7,662 bases of DNA from Helicobacteraceae bacterium (GTDB taxonomy: Bacteria > Campylobacterota > Campylobacteria > Campylobacterales > Sulfurimonadaceae): positions 1 to 7,662 of the forward strand of contig CANMHZ010000050.1 in the NCBI GenBank assembly GCA_947497635.1, given 5' to 3'. A program made the position numbers and the translations under genes. Under the pieces are notes generated by a model. It searched no databases. It was not told the origin of the DNA and saw only the letters and a list, made by a program, of their open reading frames with translations. Positions 1-5,962 of the stretch are shown here, piece by piece; the stretch's first letter is position 1, and every line of letters begins with the position of its first letter.

Positions 1-64
1 TTCATAATGGGGGTGCCTTTATTCTGAGAGTTGAATTAGATAAATTTTTAATTATTTCGCTTGT

Positions 65-93
65 TTGATTTCAGCGATACTTTATCATAATAT
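65..93 (+). promoter_or_regulatory. Candidate sigma-70 promoter for the operon
   Basis: TTGATT at 65-70 can serve as a -35 element and TAATAT at 88-93 as a -10 element, with a 17-nt spacer. Transcription would start near base 100, leaving a leader of about 75 nt before the GTG at 174. It is the best promoter match in the 173 nt before the first gene, where one is expected. Campylobacterota promoters often have weak -35 boxes, so the -10 element is the more informative half. The left arm of the inverted repeat overlaps the -10 element. Confidence 0.4.
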
Positions 94-157
94 TACCTAG
101 TAAGAGAAAAAAGCTAGGAAGAGATTAAAAAAAATGATATTATTGTGATAAGTATCG
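75..157. repeat. Nested inverted repeat over the promoter and leader
   Basis: An outer imperfect inverted repeat pairs about 75-95 (begins CGATACTTTATCATAAT) with about 139-157 (ends ATTGTGATAAGTATCG), with small indels and mismatches. Inside it, CCTAG at 96-100 pairs with CTAGG at 114-118. Each outer arm also contains a short palindrome of its own, GATA-CTT-TATC at 76-86 and GATA-AG-TATC at 147-156, about 71 bp apart. The layout could be a pair of operator sites flanking the transcription start, a structured 5' leader, or the remnant of a small mobile inverted-repeat element. There is no run of T after the inner stem on the + strand, so it does not look like a rho-independent terminator. Confidence 0.6.
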
Positions 158-173
158 TTCAAGGAGCAGGGGA

Positions 174-566
174 GTGTTAAAATCATTTATTCTAATGTGT
201 GTAGTGGTATTAGGTCTATGGGGTGGAACGATCCAAAATGATGAGCAGTTTAAAGCAGCGGTTACGTCGATGGGTTCAGATAATAAATTGGTACTCATGA
301 TTTATACAACCAATGATTGCCCCGAATGTGCCTATATGAAGCAAAAAGTGTTTCATGATAAAGCGGTGGAGCCGTATTTGAATCGTAATTTTGTGGTTAT
401 CGAGAAAAATGTTCATACGAGTAAACTTCCTGACGGATATGATTTTTTCGGGATTCCGACGATGTTTTTTATCGACAAATCGGGAAATAAAAAAGAGACG
501 ATTGTCGGAAGTAAACGTCCCCAACCGTTTTTGAGCGAATTGCGTCGTATCCGAGGGATCAAATGA
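174..566 (+). CDS. Exported thioredoxin-fold protein with CPEC motif
   Basis: This encodes a 130-residue periplasmic thioredoxin-like protein, probably acting in thiol-disulfide exchange on exported proteins. The N-terminus (residues 1-19) is a hydrophobic signal peptide or anchor. The active-site pair is C49-P-E-C52, preceded by a beta-strand (VLMIY), and the conserved cis-proline is P95 in GIPTMFF. These are the standard thioredoxin-fold landmarks, and the length fits a single domain, close to the Thioredoxin_7/SoxW-like group. The start is a GTG at 174, chosen because AAGGAG at 161-166 lies 7 nt upstream and because it gives a clean signal peptide. The stop overlaps the next start by 4 nt, so the two are probably translationally coupled. 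The exact substrate and redox direction (oxidase, reductase or isomerase) cannot be read from the sequence. Confidence 0.85.
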   Translation: MLKSFILMCVVVLGLWGGTIQNDEQFKAAVTSMGSDNKLVLMIYTTNDCPECAYMKQKVFHDKAVEPYLNRNFVVIEKNVHTSKLPDGYDFFGIPTMFFIDKSGNKKETIVGSKRPQPFLSELRRIRGIK

Positions 567-1159
567 GAATTCTTTTGTTGACGATGGTTTTGGGGGTGGC
601 TTTGAGTGCGTACGATGCGGCGCATTTGAAAAAAGCGTTGGAAGAGAAAGAGTGTATCGGGTGTGATCTTCGGGGGGCAAACCTTAGTAAAATGGATTTT
701 AGTGGTGGTGATTTCCACGGGAGTGATCTCAGCGGAGCTTCTTTGCAAGAGAGTCTCTTCGAGATGGTTGATTTTAACGACTGCAATCTCAGCGGTGTAA
801 ATGCGCAAAAAGCCCTTTTTTGGAAAGGGACGATGAAACGCTCCGATCTGACCCATATCCATGCACGAGGGGCAAACTTCAAGGGGGCGCATTTGGAACA
901 GAGCAATTTGAGTTTTGCGGATCTTCGTGAGACGAAGAGTTGGAAAGCCAATTTTACCGATGCACTTTTGATAAAAACTGATTTTACGAATGCGGAGCTT
1001 GGGGATTCACAATTTATCCAAAACGATCTACGGACAGCAAAATTCAAACAAAGCTTATTATGGCAAACTCATTTTAGTGATGTTGTCATGACAAAAATAC
1101 AATGTGCTCATGCCAAAAAAGAAGAATCATTGCTGGATTCTAATGTGACATGTCGTTAA
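563..1159 (+). CDS. Exported pentapeptide-repeat protein
   Basis: This is a 198-residue protein with a signal peptide (about residues 1-16, ending VALSA) followed by pentapeptide repeats of the A(D/N)LxX type over about residues 34-175, for example CDLRGANLS, SDLSGAS, CNLSGVN and ADLRETK. Such repeats fold into a right-handed quadrilateral beta-helix. A CIGC pair (C31, C34) directly before the first coil is typical of the exported members of this family. Three more cysteines lie at 74, 181 and 197. The ATG at 563 overlaps the previous stop (ATGA), with GAGGG at 553-557 as ribosome binding site. Coupling to a CxxC thioredoxin suggests, as inference, that its cysteines are redox targets. No catalytic motif is visible, so the role is likely structural or in binding. 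The repeat composition produces long spurious ORFs on the opposite strand. Confidence 0.88.
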   Translation: MRILLLTMVLGVALSAYDAAHLKKALEEKECIGCDLRGANLSKMDFSGGDFHGSDLSGASLQESLFEMVDFNDCNLSGVNAQKALFWKGTMKRSDLTHIHARGANFKGAHLEQSNLSFADLRETKSWKANFTDALLIKTDFTNAELGDSQFIQNDLRTAKFKQSLLWQTHFSDVVMTKIQCAHAKKEESLLDSNVTCR

Positions 1160-1174
1160 GCAACTAAAAATAGT

Positions 1175-2083
1175 ATGAATATCTGGCAATTTGATTTTCC
1201 ATGGGTGTGGCTGATTGCTCCACCGATCTTGTTCTGTCTGTACCGTTGTAAAATGGTTGCACGGTTGCGAACGTTTCCCCATTTGCACTTTTTTGGTAGT
1301 GTGGGAAAGTGGCGCAATCGTGAATGGCTTTTAAAAATTCTTGTACTTCTTTTGATGGTGGGTGCATTGGCGACCCCTGTTGTCATCGATTATGCCGATC
1401 CTCGTAATCGTAATGGAATTGATATCGTTCTCTCAATCGATGGGAGCGGGTCGATGAATGCGTCGGGGTTTGATGTGAAGAATGAACGCTTAAGCCGTTT
1501 TGAGATTGTTCAGAAAATTGCCAGTGATTTTATCCTCGATCGGCGTGAAGATAATATTGGAGTCGTCCTTTTTGGTGATTTTGCTTTTATCGCAACCCCC
1601 GTGACGTATGAAAAAGAGATTATCGCCCAGATGATTGGGTATCTAAGCTATGGGATGGCGGGGCAAAATACGGCTATCGGGGAGGGAATAGCGCAAGGCG
1701 TACGTGCTTTGCGAGACTCAAAGGCTAAAAGTAAGGTGATAATTCTCCTCACCGACGGCGAGCACAACAGCGGAACGATCTCCCCCAAAGAGGCGGTCAA
1801 AAAAGTTCAACAAAGCGGCATTAAGCTCTATACGATTGGGATAGGAAAAAAAGGGGAGTTTGATAACGCACTTCTCGAACAACTGGCGCACGATGGGGGT
1901 GGAAAGTTTTTTATAGCTACCAATGCGATAGAGCTTCAAGCGGTTTATGATGAAATTGATACCCTAGAACGCTCCTCGATTAAAAGCGAAAAGCACACGT
2001 TTAAAGAGCACTATTATCAATGGTTACTTGTAGCAGCGTTTGGACTATTACTTATATTGATGTGGAAACGGAGAATTTTATGA
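1175..2083 (+). CDS. batA: BatA-like membrane-anchored vWA protein
   Basis: This 302-residue protein has the BatA layout: two N-terminal membrane segments (about 8-21 and 52-70), a von Willebrand factor A domain (about 80-265) on the periplasmic side, and a C-terminal membrane segment (about 283-297) followed by a basic tail. The MIDAS metal site is complete: D89-G-S91-G-S93, T166 in the QNTAIGEG loop, and D194 in LLTDGEHNSG. BatA proteins work with MoxR, DUF58, BatB and BatD in an envelope machine linked to aerotolerance and stress survival; the mechanism is unresolved. The ATG at 1175 is 15 nt after the pentapeptide gene's stop, which is in the same frame, so no earlier start is possible. 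Its Shine-Dalgarno is weak, suggesting reinitiation by ribosomes finishing the upstream gene. The stop overlaps batB by 4 nt. Confidence 0.92.
   Translation: MNIWQFDFPWVWLIAPPILFCLYRCKMVARLRTFPHLHFFGSVGKWRNREWLLKILVLLLMVGALATPVVIDYADPRNRNGIDIVLSIDGSGSMNASGFDVKNERLSRFEIVQKIASDFILDRREDNIGVVLFGDFAFIATPVTYEKEIIAQMIGYLSYGMAGQNTAIGEGIAQGVRALRDSKAKSKVIILLTDGEHNSGTISPKEAVKKVQQSGIKLYTIGIGKKGEFDNALLEQLAHDGGGKFFIATNAIELQAVYDEIDTLERSSIKSEKHTFKEHYYQWLLVAAFGLLLILMWKRRIL
2069..2073 (+). promoter_or_regulatory. Ribosome binding site deciding the batB start
   Basis: CGGAG lies 6 nt before the ATG at 2080. An earlier in-frame ATG at 2020 would add 20 residues inside the end of batA and lacks a comparable site. 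The 2080 start gives the usual BatB beginning, a short lead followed by a membrane segment, and a standard ATGA overlap with batA. Confidence 0.7.
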
Positions 2084-3612
2084 TCGTAAGCAATCCCGTT
2101 TGGCTCATCGCTTTTATCCTTATTCCTCTCTATTTTCTCGTAGCCAAGCGTCAATCGTGGCGAATGGATGTTTCTCAAAAATGGTTGCTCCTCTCTATCG
2201 TGCTTATCATCGTAGCCCTTGCCCGTCCCATCATTCCTCAAAAACCGACAACCGTTGAAGAAGTAGGGCAAGACGTGATACTAGCTCTTGATCTCTCCTA
2301 CTCGATGCGAGGGACGGATGTAGCTCCAAGCCGTTTGGAAGCAGCGAAAAAGATACTTATTGAGACGGTACGAAGTCATCCTCATGATCGCTTTGGGGTG
2401 ATCGGATTTACAACCAGTGCTATCGTCCTCTCTCCTCTCACGAAAGATACCCAGCTTTTGGAACATCTCTTCGGGGCATTGGATGAGACGCAGATTATGA
2501 CCAAAGGGACAAGCGTGATGGGTGCGTTGGAACTCTCTCGGCAAATGTCACAAGCACACCATCCTCTCGTAATTCTCCTTACCGACGGAGGGGATGAGGT
2601 TTCGTACACAAAAGAAGCGCAGTTCGCTATCGATAATAATCTACGGGTGAATATCGTGATGTTAGCTTCACGCAATGGAAGCACGTTACTCATTGAGGGG
2701 GGGAACACTCTCAAAGATGAGAATGGGCATATCGTCGTAAGTGCGCGTAATGATGCAATCCGTGAAATAGCCAAGGCAACCGAGGGGAAAGTCGTTGAGG
2801 ATGTGGGGGGATTACGGGATGTAATCAATAAATCGCGCATCGATGATTTTTCAGGAAACGGCAGTGTGAGTGATAATAAAGAACTTTTTCTCTACCCTTT
2901 GAGTCTAGCGTTGATCGCATTTGTGTTGGCAATGACGACGTTGGGGGAATCAATTTCTCGAAAAATTATGGTTGTTTTAGCCTTTATCGGACTTTCGGCG
3001 AATGCGGGGGTATTGGATTTTACCTATTTGTATTTGGCATCGAACCATTATCACCAAAAAAATTATGAAGACTCGGCGCATTGGTATGGACGCTTAGAGA
3101 GTAAAGAGGCCCATTATAATAGGGGAAATGCCCTCTATAAAGGGGGAAAATACCAAGATGCGCTGATGCAATACCAACAGAGTAAATCCAATAATCCTCT
3201 TTTTAAATCGCAACTTTATTATAATATGGGCAATTGCTTCGTCCGTCTTGGTCAATTCCAAAATGCCCGTAATACTTTTTTGAAATCATTGACACTGCAC
3301 TATACGAAAGAGGCGGATGAGAATCTTCGTTTTATTGCGCAGGTGAAAGAGAAAAAATCGTTGAATGTGCGCAAAGAAAAAAAAGATAAATTCTCAAAAG
3401 ATGAGAATGCCCCCACGGGTGAGAAAAAAGAGGCGAAACAAGGGGGGGGCAGTAATATGAAAAGTGATATGGCTTCAGGCGGAGGGGGAGATGAGGGGAA
3501 AAAAGTTGAAAGCGATCCGCGCCTCTCAATGTCTCAGGGAAAAGCCAAACTCAGTTCCCGTCAATATGAGCTAATCAATGCGAGGAGTGTCCATGAAACG
3601 AAACCTTGGTAA
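2080..3612 (+). CDS. batB: BatB-BatC fusion: vWA domain plus TPR repeats
   Basis: From the ATG at 2080 the protein has 510 residues. Membrane segments lie at about 7-21 and 33-50. The vWA domain (about 64-255) has an intact MIDAS site: D71-L-S73-Y-S75, T144 in KGTSVMG, and D169 in LLTDGGD. A membrane segment follows at about 268-287. Residues 294-309 then form a second hydrophobic stretch ending LSANAG that looks like the signal peptide of a formerly separate BatC. Residues about 316-420 hold about three TPR repeats, including 344-373 (YNRGNALYKGGKYQDALMQY) and 379-412 (YYNMGNCFVRLGQFQNARNTF). The tail from about 424 to 510 is low-complexity, rich in Lys, Glu and Gly. BatB and BatC are known both as separate and fused proteins. 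A G8 run (3442-3449) and an A8 run (3377-3384) lie in the tail. The 3' end overlaps batD by 20 nt. Confidence 0.92.
   Translation: MIVSNPVWLIAFILIPLYFLVAKRQSWRMDVSQKWLLLSIVLIIVALARPIIPQKPTTVEEVGQDVILALDLSYSMRGTDVAPSRLEAAKKILIETVRSHPHDRFGVIGFTTSAIVLSPLTKDTQLLEHLFGALDETQIMTKGTSVMGALELSRQMSQAHHPLVILLTDGGDEVSYTKEAQFAIDNNLRVNIVMLASRNGSTLLIEGGNTLKDENGHIVVSARNDAIREIAKATEGKVVEDVGGLRDVINKSRIDDFSGNGSVSDNKELFLYPLSLALIAFVLAMTTLGESISRKIMVVLAFIGLSANAGVLDFTYLYLASNHYHQKNYEDSAHWYGRLESKEAHYNRGNALYKGGKYQDALMQYQQSKSNNPLFKSQLYYNMGNCFVRLGQFQNARNTFLKSLTLHYTKEADENLRFIAQVKEKKSLNVRKEKKDKFSKDENAPTGEKKEAKQGGGSNMKSDMASGGGGDEGKKVESDPRLSMSQGKAKLSSRQYELINARSVHETKPW
3442..3449 (+). repeat. G8 homopolymer tract inside batB
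   Basis: Eight consecutive G residues encode part of a Gly-Gly-Gly stretch at about residues 455-457 of the BatB-BatC fusion. It is the longest G run I found in the window; several genes have G6 or G7. With nine Gs the frame reads CAG then TAA; with seven it reads GCA GTA ATA then TGA. Both single-base slips therefore stop at once, removing about the last 50 residues. Poly-G tracts of this length are classic phase-variation sites in Campylobacter and Helicobacter; whether this one varies is unknown. Confidence 0.85.
3583..3587 (+). promoter_or_regulatory. Ribosome binding site deciding the batD start
   Basis: AGGAG sits 5 nt before the ATG at 3593, inside the end of the batB-batC fusion. An in-frame ATG at 3578 lies ahead of this site and would put charged MRGVS residues before a well-formed signal peptide, so 3593 is preferred. 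Confidence 0.75.
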
Positions 3613-4684
3613 AATAGTATTTTTATGGTTTATTAATACCACATTGGCGTCGGGAACCACCTATCAATGGAGTCTCCTTGAGCAGCCAACATCATTACGT
3701 GTCAATCAAAGTGGTATGGTGCGCTATGCGTGTACGTACGATGGGAGTGCCTCGGAGTATTCGATTAAAATGCACTTCGTGGAGAATGGTAGCTACACTG
3801 CGTCGATTCTTTCACAAGAGGATAAAATCATTCATGGAAAGCGGATACAAACCGTTAATGTCCTCATTACCCCAAAAGTAGCAGGAGATTTTGACCTCAA
3901 GGCAAATGCCATCGTCAGTTTTACCTCTTTGGGTGCTGTTGAGAATACGGTATTGGGGCGTGATAATGTCGGGAAAAATGATGTTGTCGAAACCAAAGTT
4001 GCTCTACCTAGTGTGAAAATACATGCAGATGAAAACAGCATGACATTGACGGGAAAGATGAGCCTTGAAGCGCACGTCGATCAACCAAGTGTTCGGGGAT
4101 ATGAACCACTGCATCTTACGATTAGGGTTAAAGGCTCTGGAAATTTGGATCAATTTATCCCGTATGAACTGAACATCAGCGGTGTAAAAGTTTTCGCCGA
4201 ATTACCCCAAAAGTTGATCTCTCCCTCTTCTGTAGGGTACGAGGGGGAAATTGTCCAAGAGTTTGCCCTTGTCGCACGGGAGTCGTATACGATCCCCCCC
4301 TTTTCATTGAGCTTTTTTGATACGGACAAAAAACAAGTTGTGACGCTTCAAACCAAACAAATTGCCGTTGAAGTGGGTGAGTCTTATGACCCATCATCAC
4401 TCCTTGATACGCCAAAAGTCGGTGATACTACTGTCTTGAAACAGTATGGAATTTATGTGGTATTAGTCGTTTTTGGGATTCTTTTGGGAGAGATGGCGAG
4501 GAGACTATGGAAACACCGACCGAGACGAAAGATAAAGTACTTTTGGGATGAAGCTAAAAGTTCTAAAGAGTTGATTTTGCTGTTGGCTCTTTCGGGGGAT
4601 AAGCGTTTTGATGAGGTGATTCAAGGATTGGAAGAGGGGACGATGAGTTTAGGGGAAGGGAAGAGGAGGTTAGAAGAAGTATAA
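3593..4684 (+). CDS. batD: BatD-like exported, membrane-anchored protein
   Basis: The product has 363 residues: a signal peptide (about 1-20, MKRN then hydrophobic, ending LAS), a long beta-rich extracytoplasmic region (about 22-280), one membrane segment (about 286-300), and a basic, then helical cytoplasmic tail (about 303-363). BatD hallmarks include GSGNLDQF at 181-188, a short hydrophobic stretch leading to FAELPQ at 201-206, and YTIPPFSLSFFDTD at 232-245, matching the family pattern in which an IPP-f-f-yFD strand closes an Ig-like domain. It is shorter than many BatD proteins of 500 or more residues, so fewer beta-domains are present. BatD is thought to partner BatA and BatB at the membrane. 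It overlaps the fusion gene by 20 nt, implying translational coupling. The gene ends the compact bat block; the next start is 165 nt away. Confidence 0.85.
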   Translation: MKRNLGKIVFLWFINTTLASGTTYQWSLLEQPTSLRVNQSGMVRYACTYDGSASEYSIKMHFVENGSYTASILSQEDKIIHGKRIQTVNVLITPKVAGDFDLKANAIVSFTSLGAVENTVLGRDNVGKNDVVETKVALPSVKIHADENSMTLTGKMSLEAHVDQPSVRGYEPLHLTIRVKGSGNLDQFIPYELNISGVKVFAELPQKLISPSSVGYEGEIVQEFALVARESYTIPPFSLSFFDTDKKQVVTLQTKQIAVEVGESYDPSSLLDTPKVGDTTVLKQYGIYVVLVVFGILLGEMARRLWKHRPRRKIKYFWDEAKSSKELILLLALSGDKRFDEVIQGLEEGTMSLGEGKRRLEEV

Positions 4685-4849
4685 TTCGTATTTAAGATTT
4701 AAAGGCATAATATGAAAAATATATTTCTTATTTTAGGATAGATTTTGACTTTAGAATAATTGGGTAAAGAGATAAAGCTTCTACCGTTAGAGGAGTTGCA
4801 AAATGGGAGATAATCTCAAAGCCTGTATTAAGTAAGATAGGAGATCATA
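4685..4849 (+). other. AT-rich gap with possible gene remnant before the nuclease
   Basis: This is the only sizeable gap inside the gene run, and it is visibly more AT-rich than the bat genes (about 17% GC at 4681-4740). AAAGG at 4701-4705 followed 6 nt later by ATG at 4712 opens a nine-codon reading frame (MKNIFLILG) that looks like the start of a signal peptide and ends in TAG at 4739-4741. The same frame continues through further stops, including a stop-free stretch reading LGKEIKLLPLEELQNGR, and joins the nuclease frame exactly (4712 and 4850 differ by 138). This could be a decayed gene. Weak promoter elements, TTGACT at 4745-4750 and a -10-like TAGAAT at 4752-4757, do not form a well-spaced pair. 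No clear terminator follows batD. Confidence 0.45.
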
Positions 4850-5932
4850 ATGCCAAAAACTAAACATTTACAAAACATCACCGATTACAAAGAGTTTATC
4901 TATACGGTAAAATCAAAAATTAAATCCGCTCAAATTAAAGCGCACGTCCAAGTGAATGAGACGATGTTGAGACTGTATTGGGATATAGCTGAGATGATTG
5001 TAGAGAAGCAAAAATACTCCTCGTGGGGGGATGGTTTCATAGTTACAATGAGTAAAGATTTAAAAGCAGAATTTCCGAATATGCAGGGATTTTCTCAAAG
5101 AAATATTGAACTGATGCGACAGTGGTATTTGTTTTGGTCAAATGAAATATCAATTGCGAAACAAGCTGTTACGGAAATAGAAAATGAAAAAAGCCAACAA
5201 GCTGTTGAGCAAATTTTTCAAATTCCATGGGGACATAACCTTGTAATAATACGAAAATCCAAAAGTCGTGACGAAGCTCTGTTTTTCCTGCGACAGACGA
5301 TACAAAATAACTATTCCAGAGCGGTTTTAATCCATGAGATCGAAAGCGGACTTTATAAACGTCACGGTAAAGCGATCACTAATTTTGAGACAAAACTTCC
5401 CGATATTCACTCCGATTTGGCGATACAGACCCTCAAAGATCCCTATAATTTTGATTTTTTAGATCTACGTACTCGGCACGATGAAAAAGAGTTAGAAGAT
5501 GCTCTGATGGAGAATATGACCAAATTTTTGTTGGAGTTGGGTCAGGGATTCTCATTCGTCGGACGGCAATATAAGTTAAATGTCGGCGGTAGTGAGTTTA
5601 AAATTGATTTGCTTTTTTATCATGTGAAGCTTTACTGTTATGTGGTAGTGGAACTCAAAGTAAGCGATTTTAAACCTGAATTTGCGGGAAAACTCAATTT
5701 TTACGTTTCTGCTGTAGATGGCGAGATCAAAAATGAGCGGGATAATCCCACTATTGGAATCTTGATTTGCAAATCTAAAAACGACACCGTGGTAGAATAT
5801 GCGCTCAAAGATATAAACAAACCCATAGGGGTTAGCGAGTATCAGCTTACTAATATATTGCCTGAAAATTTAAAATCATCTCTCCCTGCTATCGAAGAGA
5901 TAGAAGCGGAGTTGGGGATAGTCGATGTGTAA
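4850..5932 (+). CDS. DUF1016/YhcG-type PD-(D/E)XK nuclease
   Basis: The 360-residue product has the two-part YhcG layout: an N-terminal helical DUF1016 domain (about 10-175) with the characteristic YWDIAEMI, GFSQRNIELMRQWY and IPWGHN segments, and a C-terminal PD-(D/E)XK nuclease domain (about 200-345). Candidate catalytic residues are D253 in FKIDLLF, E268 and K270 in VVVELK, and an N-terminal glutamate, E216 or E221. GKLNFYVSAVD at 280-290 is also typical. The length is normal and the frame is intact. These proteins are commonly found near restriction-modification and other defence genes or mobile DNA, and their cellular target is not well defined. AGGAG at 4839-4843 precedes the ATG by 6 nt. 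Base composition in the 5' half is clearly lower in GC than in the neighbours (about 25-32% in sampled 60-nt blocks against about 55% in a moxR block), pointing to horizontal acquisition. It is not a known Bat component, and moxR starts 30 nt downstream. Confidence 0.92.
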   Translation: MPKTKHLQNITDYKEFIYTVKSKIKSAQIKAHVQVNETMLRLYWDIAEMIVEKQKYSSWGDGFIVTMSKDLKAEFPNMQGFSQRNIELMRQWYLFWSNEISIAKQAVTEIENEKSQQAVEQIFQIPWGHNLVIIRKSKSRDEALFFLRQTIQNNYSRAVLIHEIESGLYKRHGKAITNFETKLPDIHSDLAIQTLKDPYNFDFLDLRTRHDEKELEDALMENMTKFLLELGQGFSFVGRQYKLNVGGSEFKIDLLFYHVKLYCYVVVELKVSDFKPEFAGKLNFYVSAVDGEIKNERDNPTIGILICKSKNDTVVEYALKDINKPIGVSEYQLTNILPENLKSSLPAIEEIEAELGIVDV

Positions 5933-5962
5933 AAACAATAAGTTCAAACAAGAGGAAAAACA

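Larger units (their letters stand above)
1..173. other. Leader region upstream of the thioredoxin-like gene
   Basis: No complete gene is visible here. Three weak readings exist for the first bases. On the + strand, the frame starting at base 3 stays open to a TGA at 66-68 and could be the last ~21 codons of an upstream gene; its NGGAF segment vaguely recalls the G2 box at the end of histidine-kinase ATPase domains. Another + frame ends at a TGA at 25-27. On the - strand, a CAT at 3-5 could be the start codon of a divergent gene with an AAAGG about 10 nt upstream. The sequence cannot decide between these. The rest is AT-rich and holds the promoter candidate and inverted repeat listed separately. 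No U-tract terminator hairpin is evident. Confidence 0.5.

Noticed and set aside
96..134. CCTAG/CTAGG hairpin followed by an A-rich run as a terminator
   Set aside because: The run after the stem is A on the + strand, not T, and on the other strand the T run precedes the stem, so neither direction fits a rho-independent terminator.
84..150. Fur- or FNR/CRP-type operator in the leader
   Set aside because: TTATCATAAT and TGATAAGTATCG have partial likeness to these boxes, but the matches are too weak to name a regulator.
413..1047. Long antisense ORFs (413-892 and 559-1047) across the pentapeptide and thioredoxin genes
   Set aside because: They follow from the regular codon pattern of the pentapeptide repeats, show no recognisable domain, and lie opposite two well-supported genes.
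2020..2079. Upstream start for batB adding 20 residues
   Set aside because: The added residues have no family resemblance and overlap the batA end; the ATG at 2080 has a good ribosome site and a standard 4-nt overlap.
3578..3592. Upstream ATG for batD
   Set aside because: It lies ahead of the AGGAG site and would place extra residues before the signal peptide.
4294..4300. C7 tract in batD as a slippage site
   Set aside because: It is one base shorter than the G8 tract and similar to many other G6-G7 runs in the window, so it is weak evidence alone.
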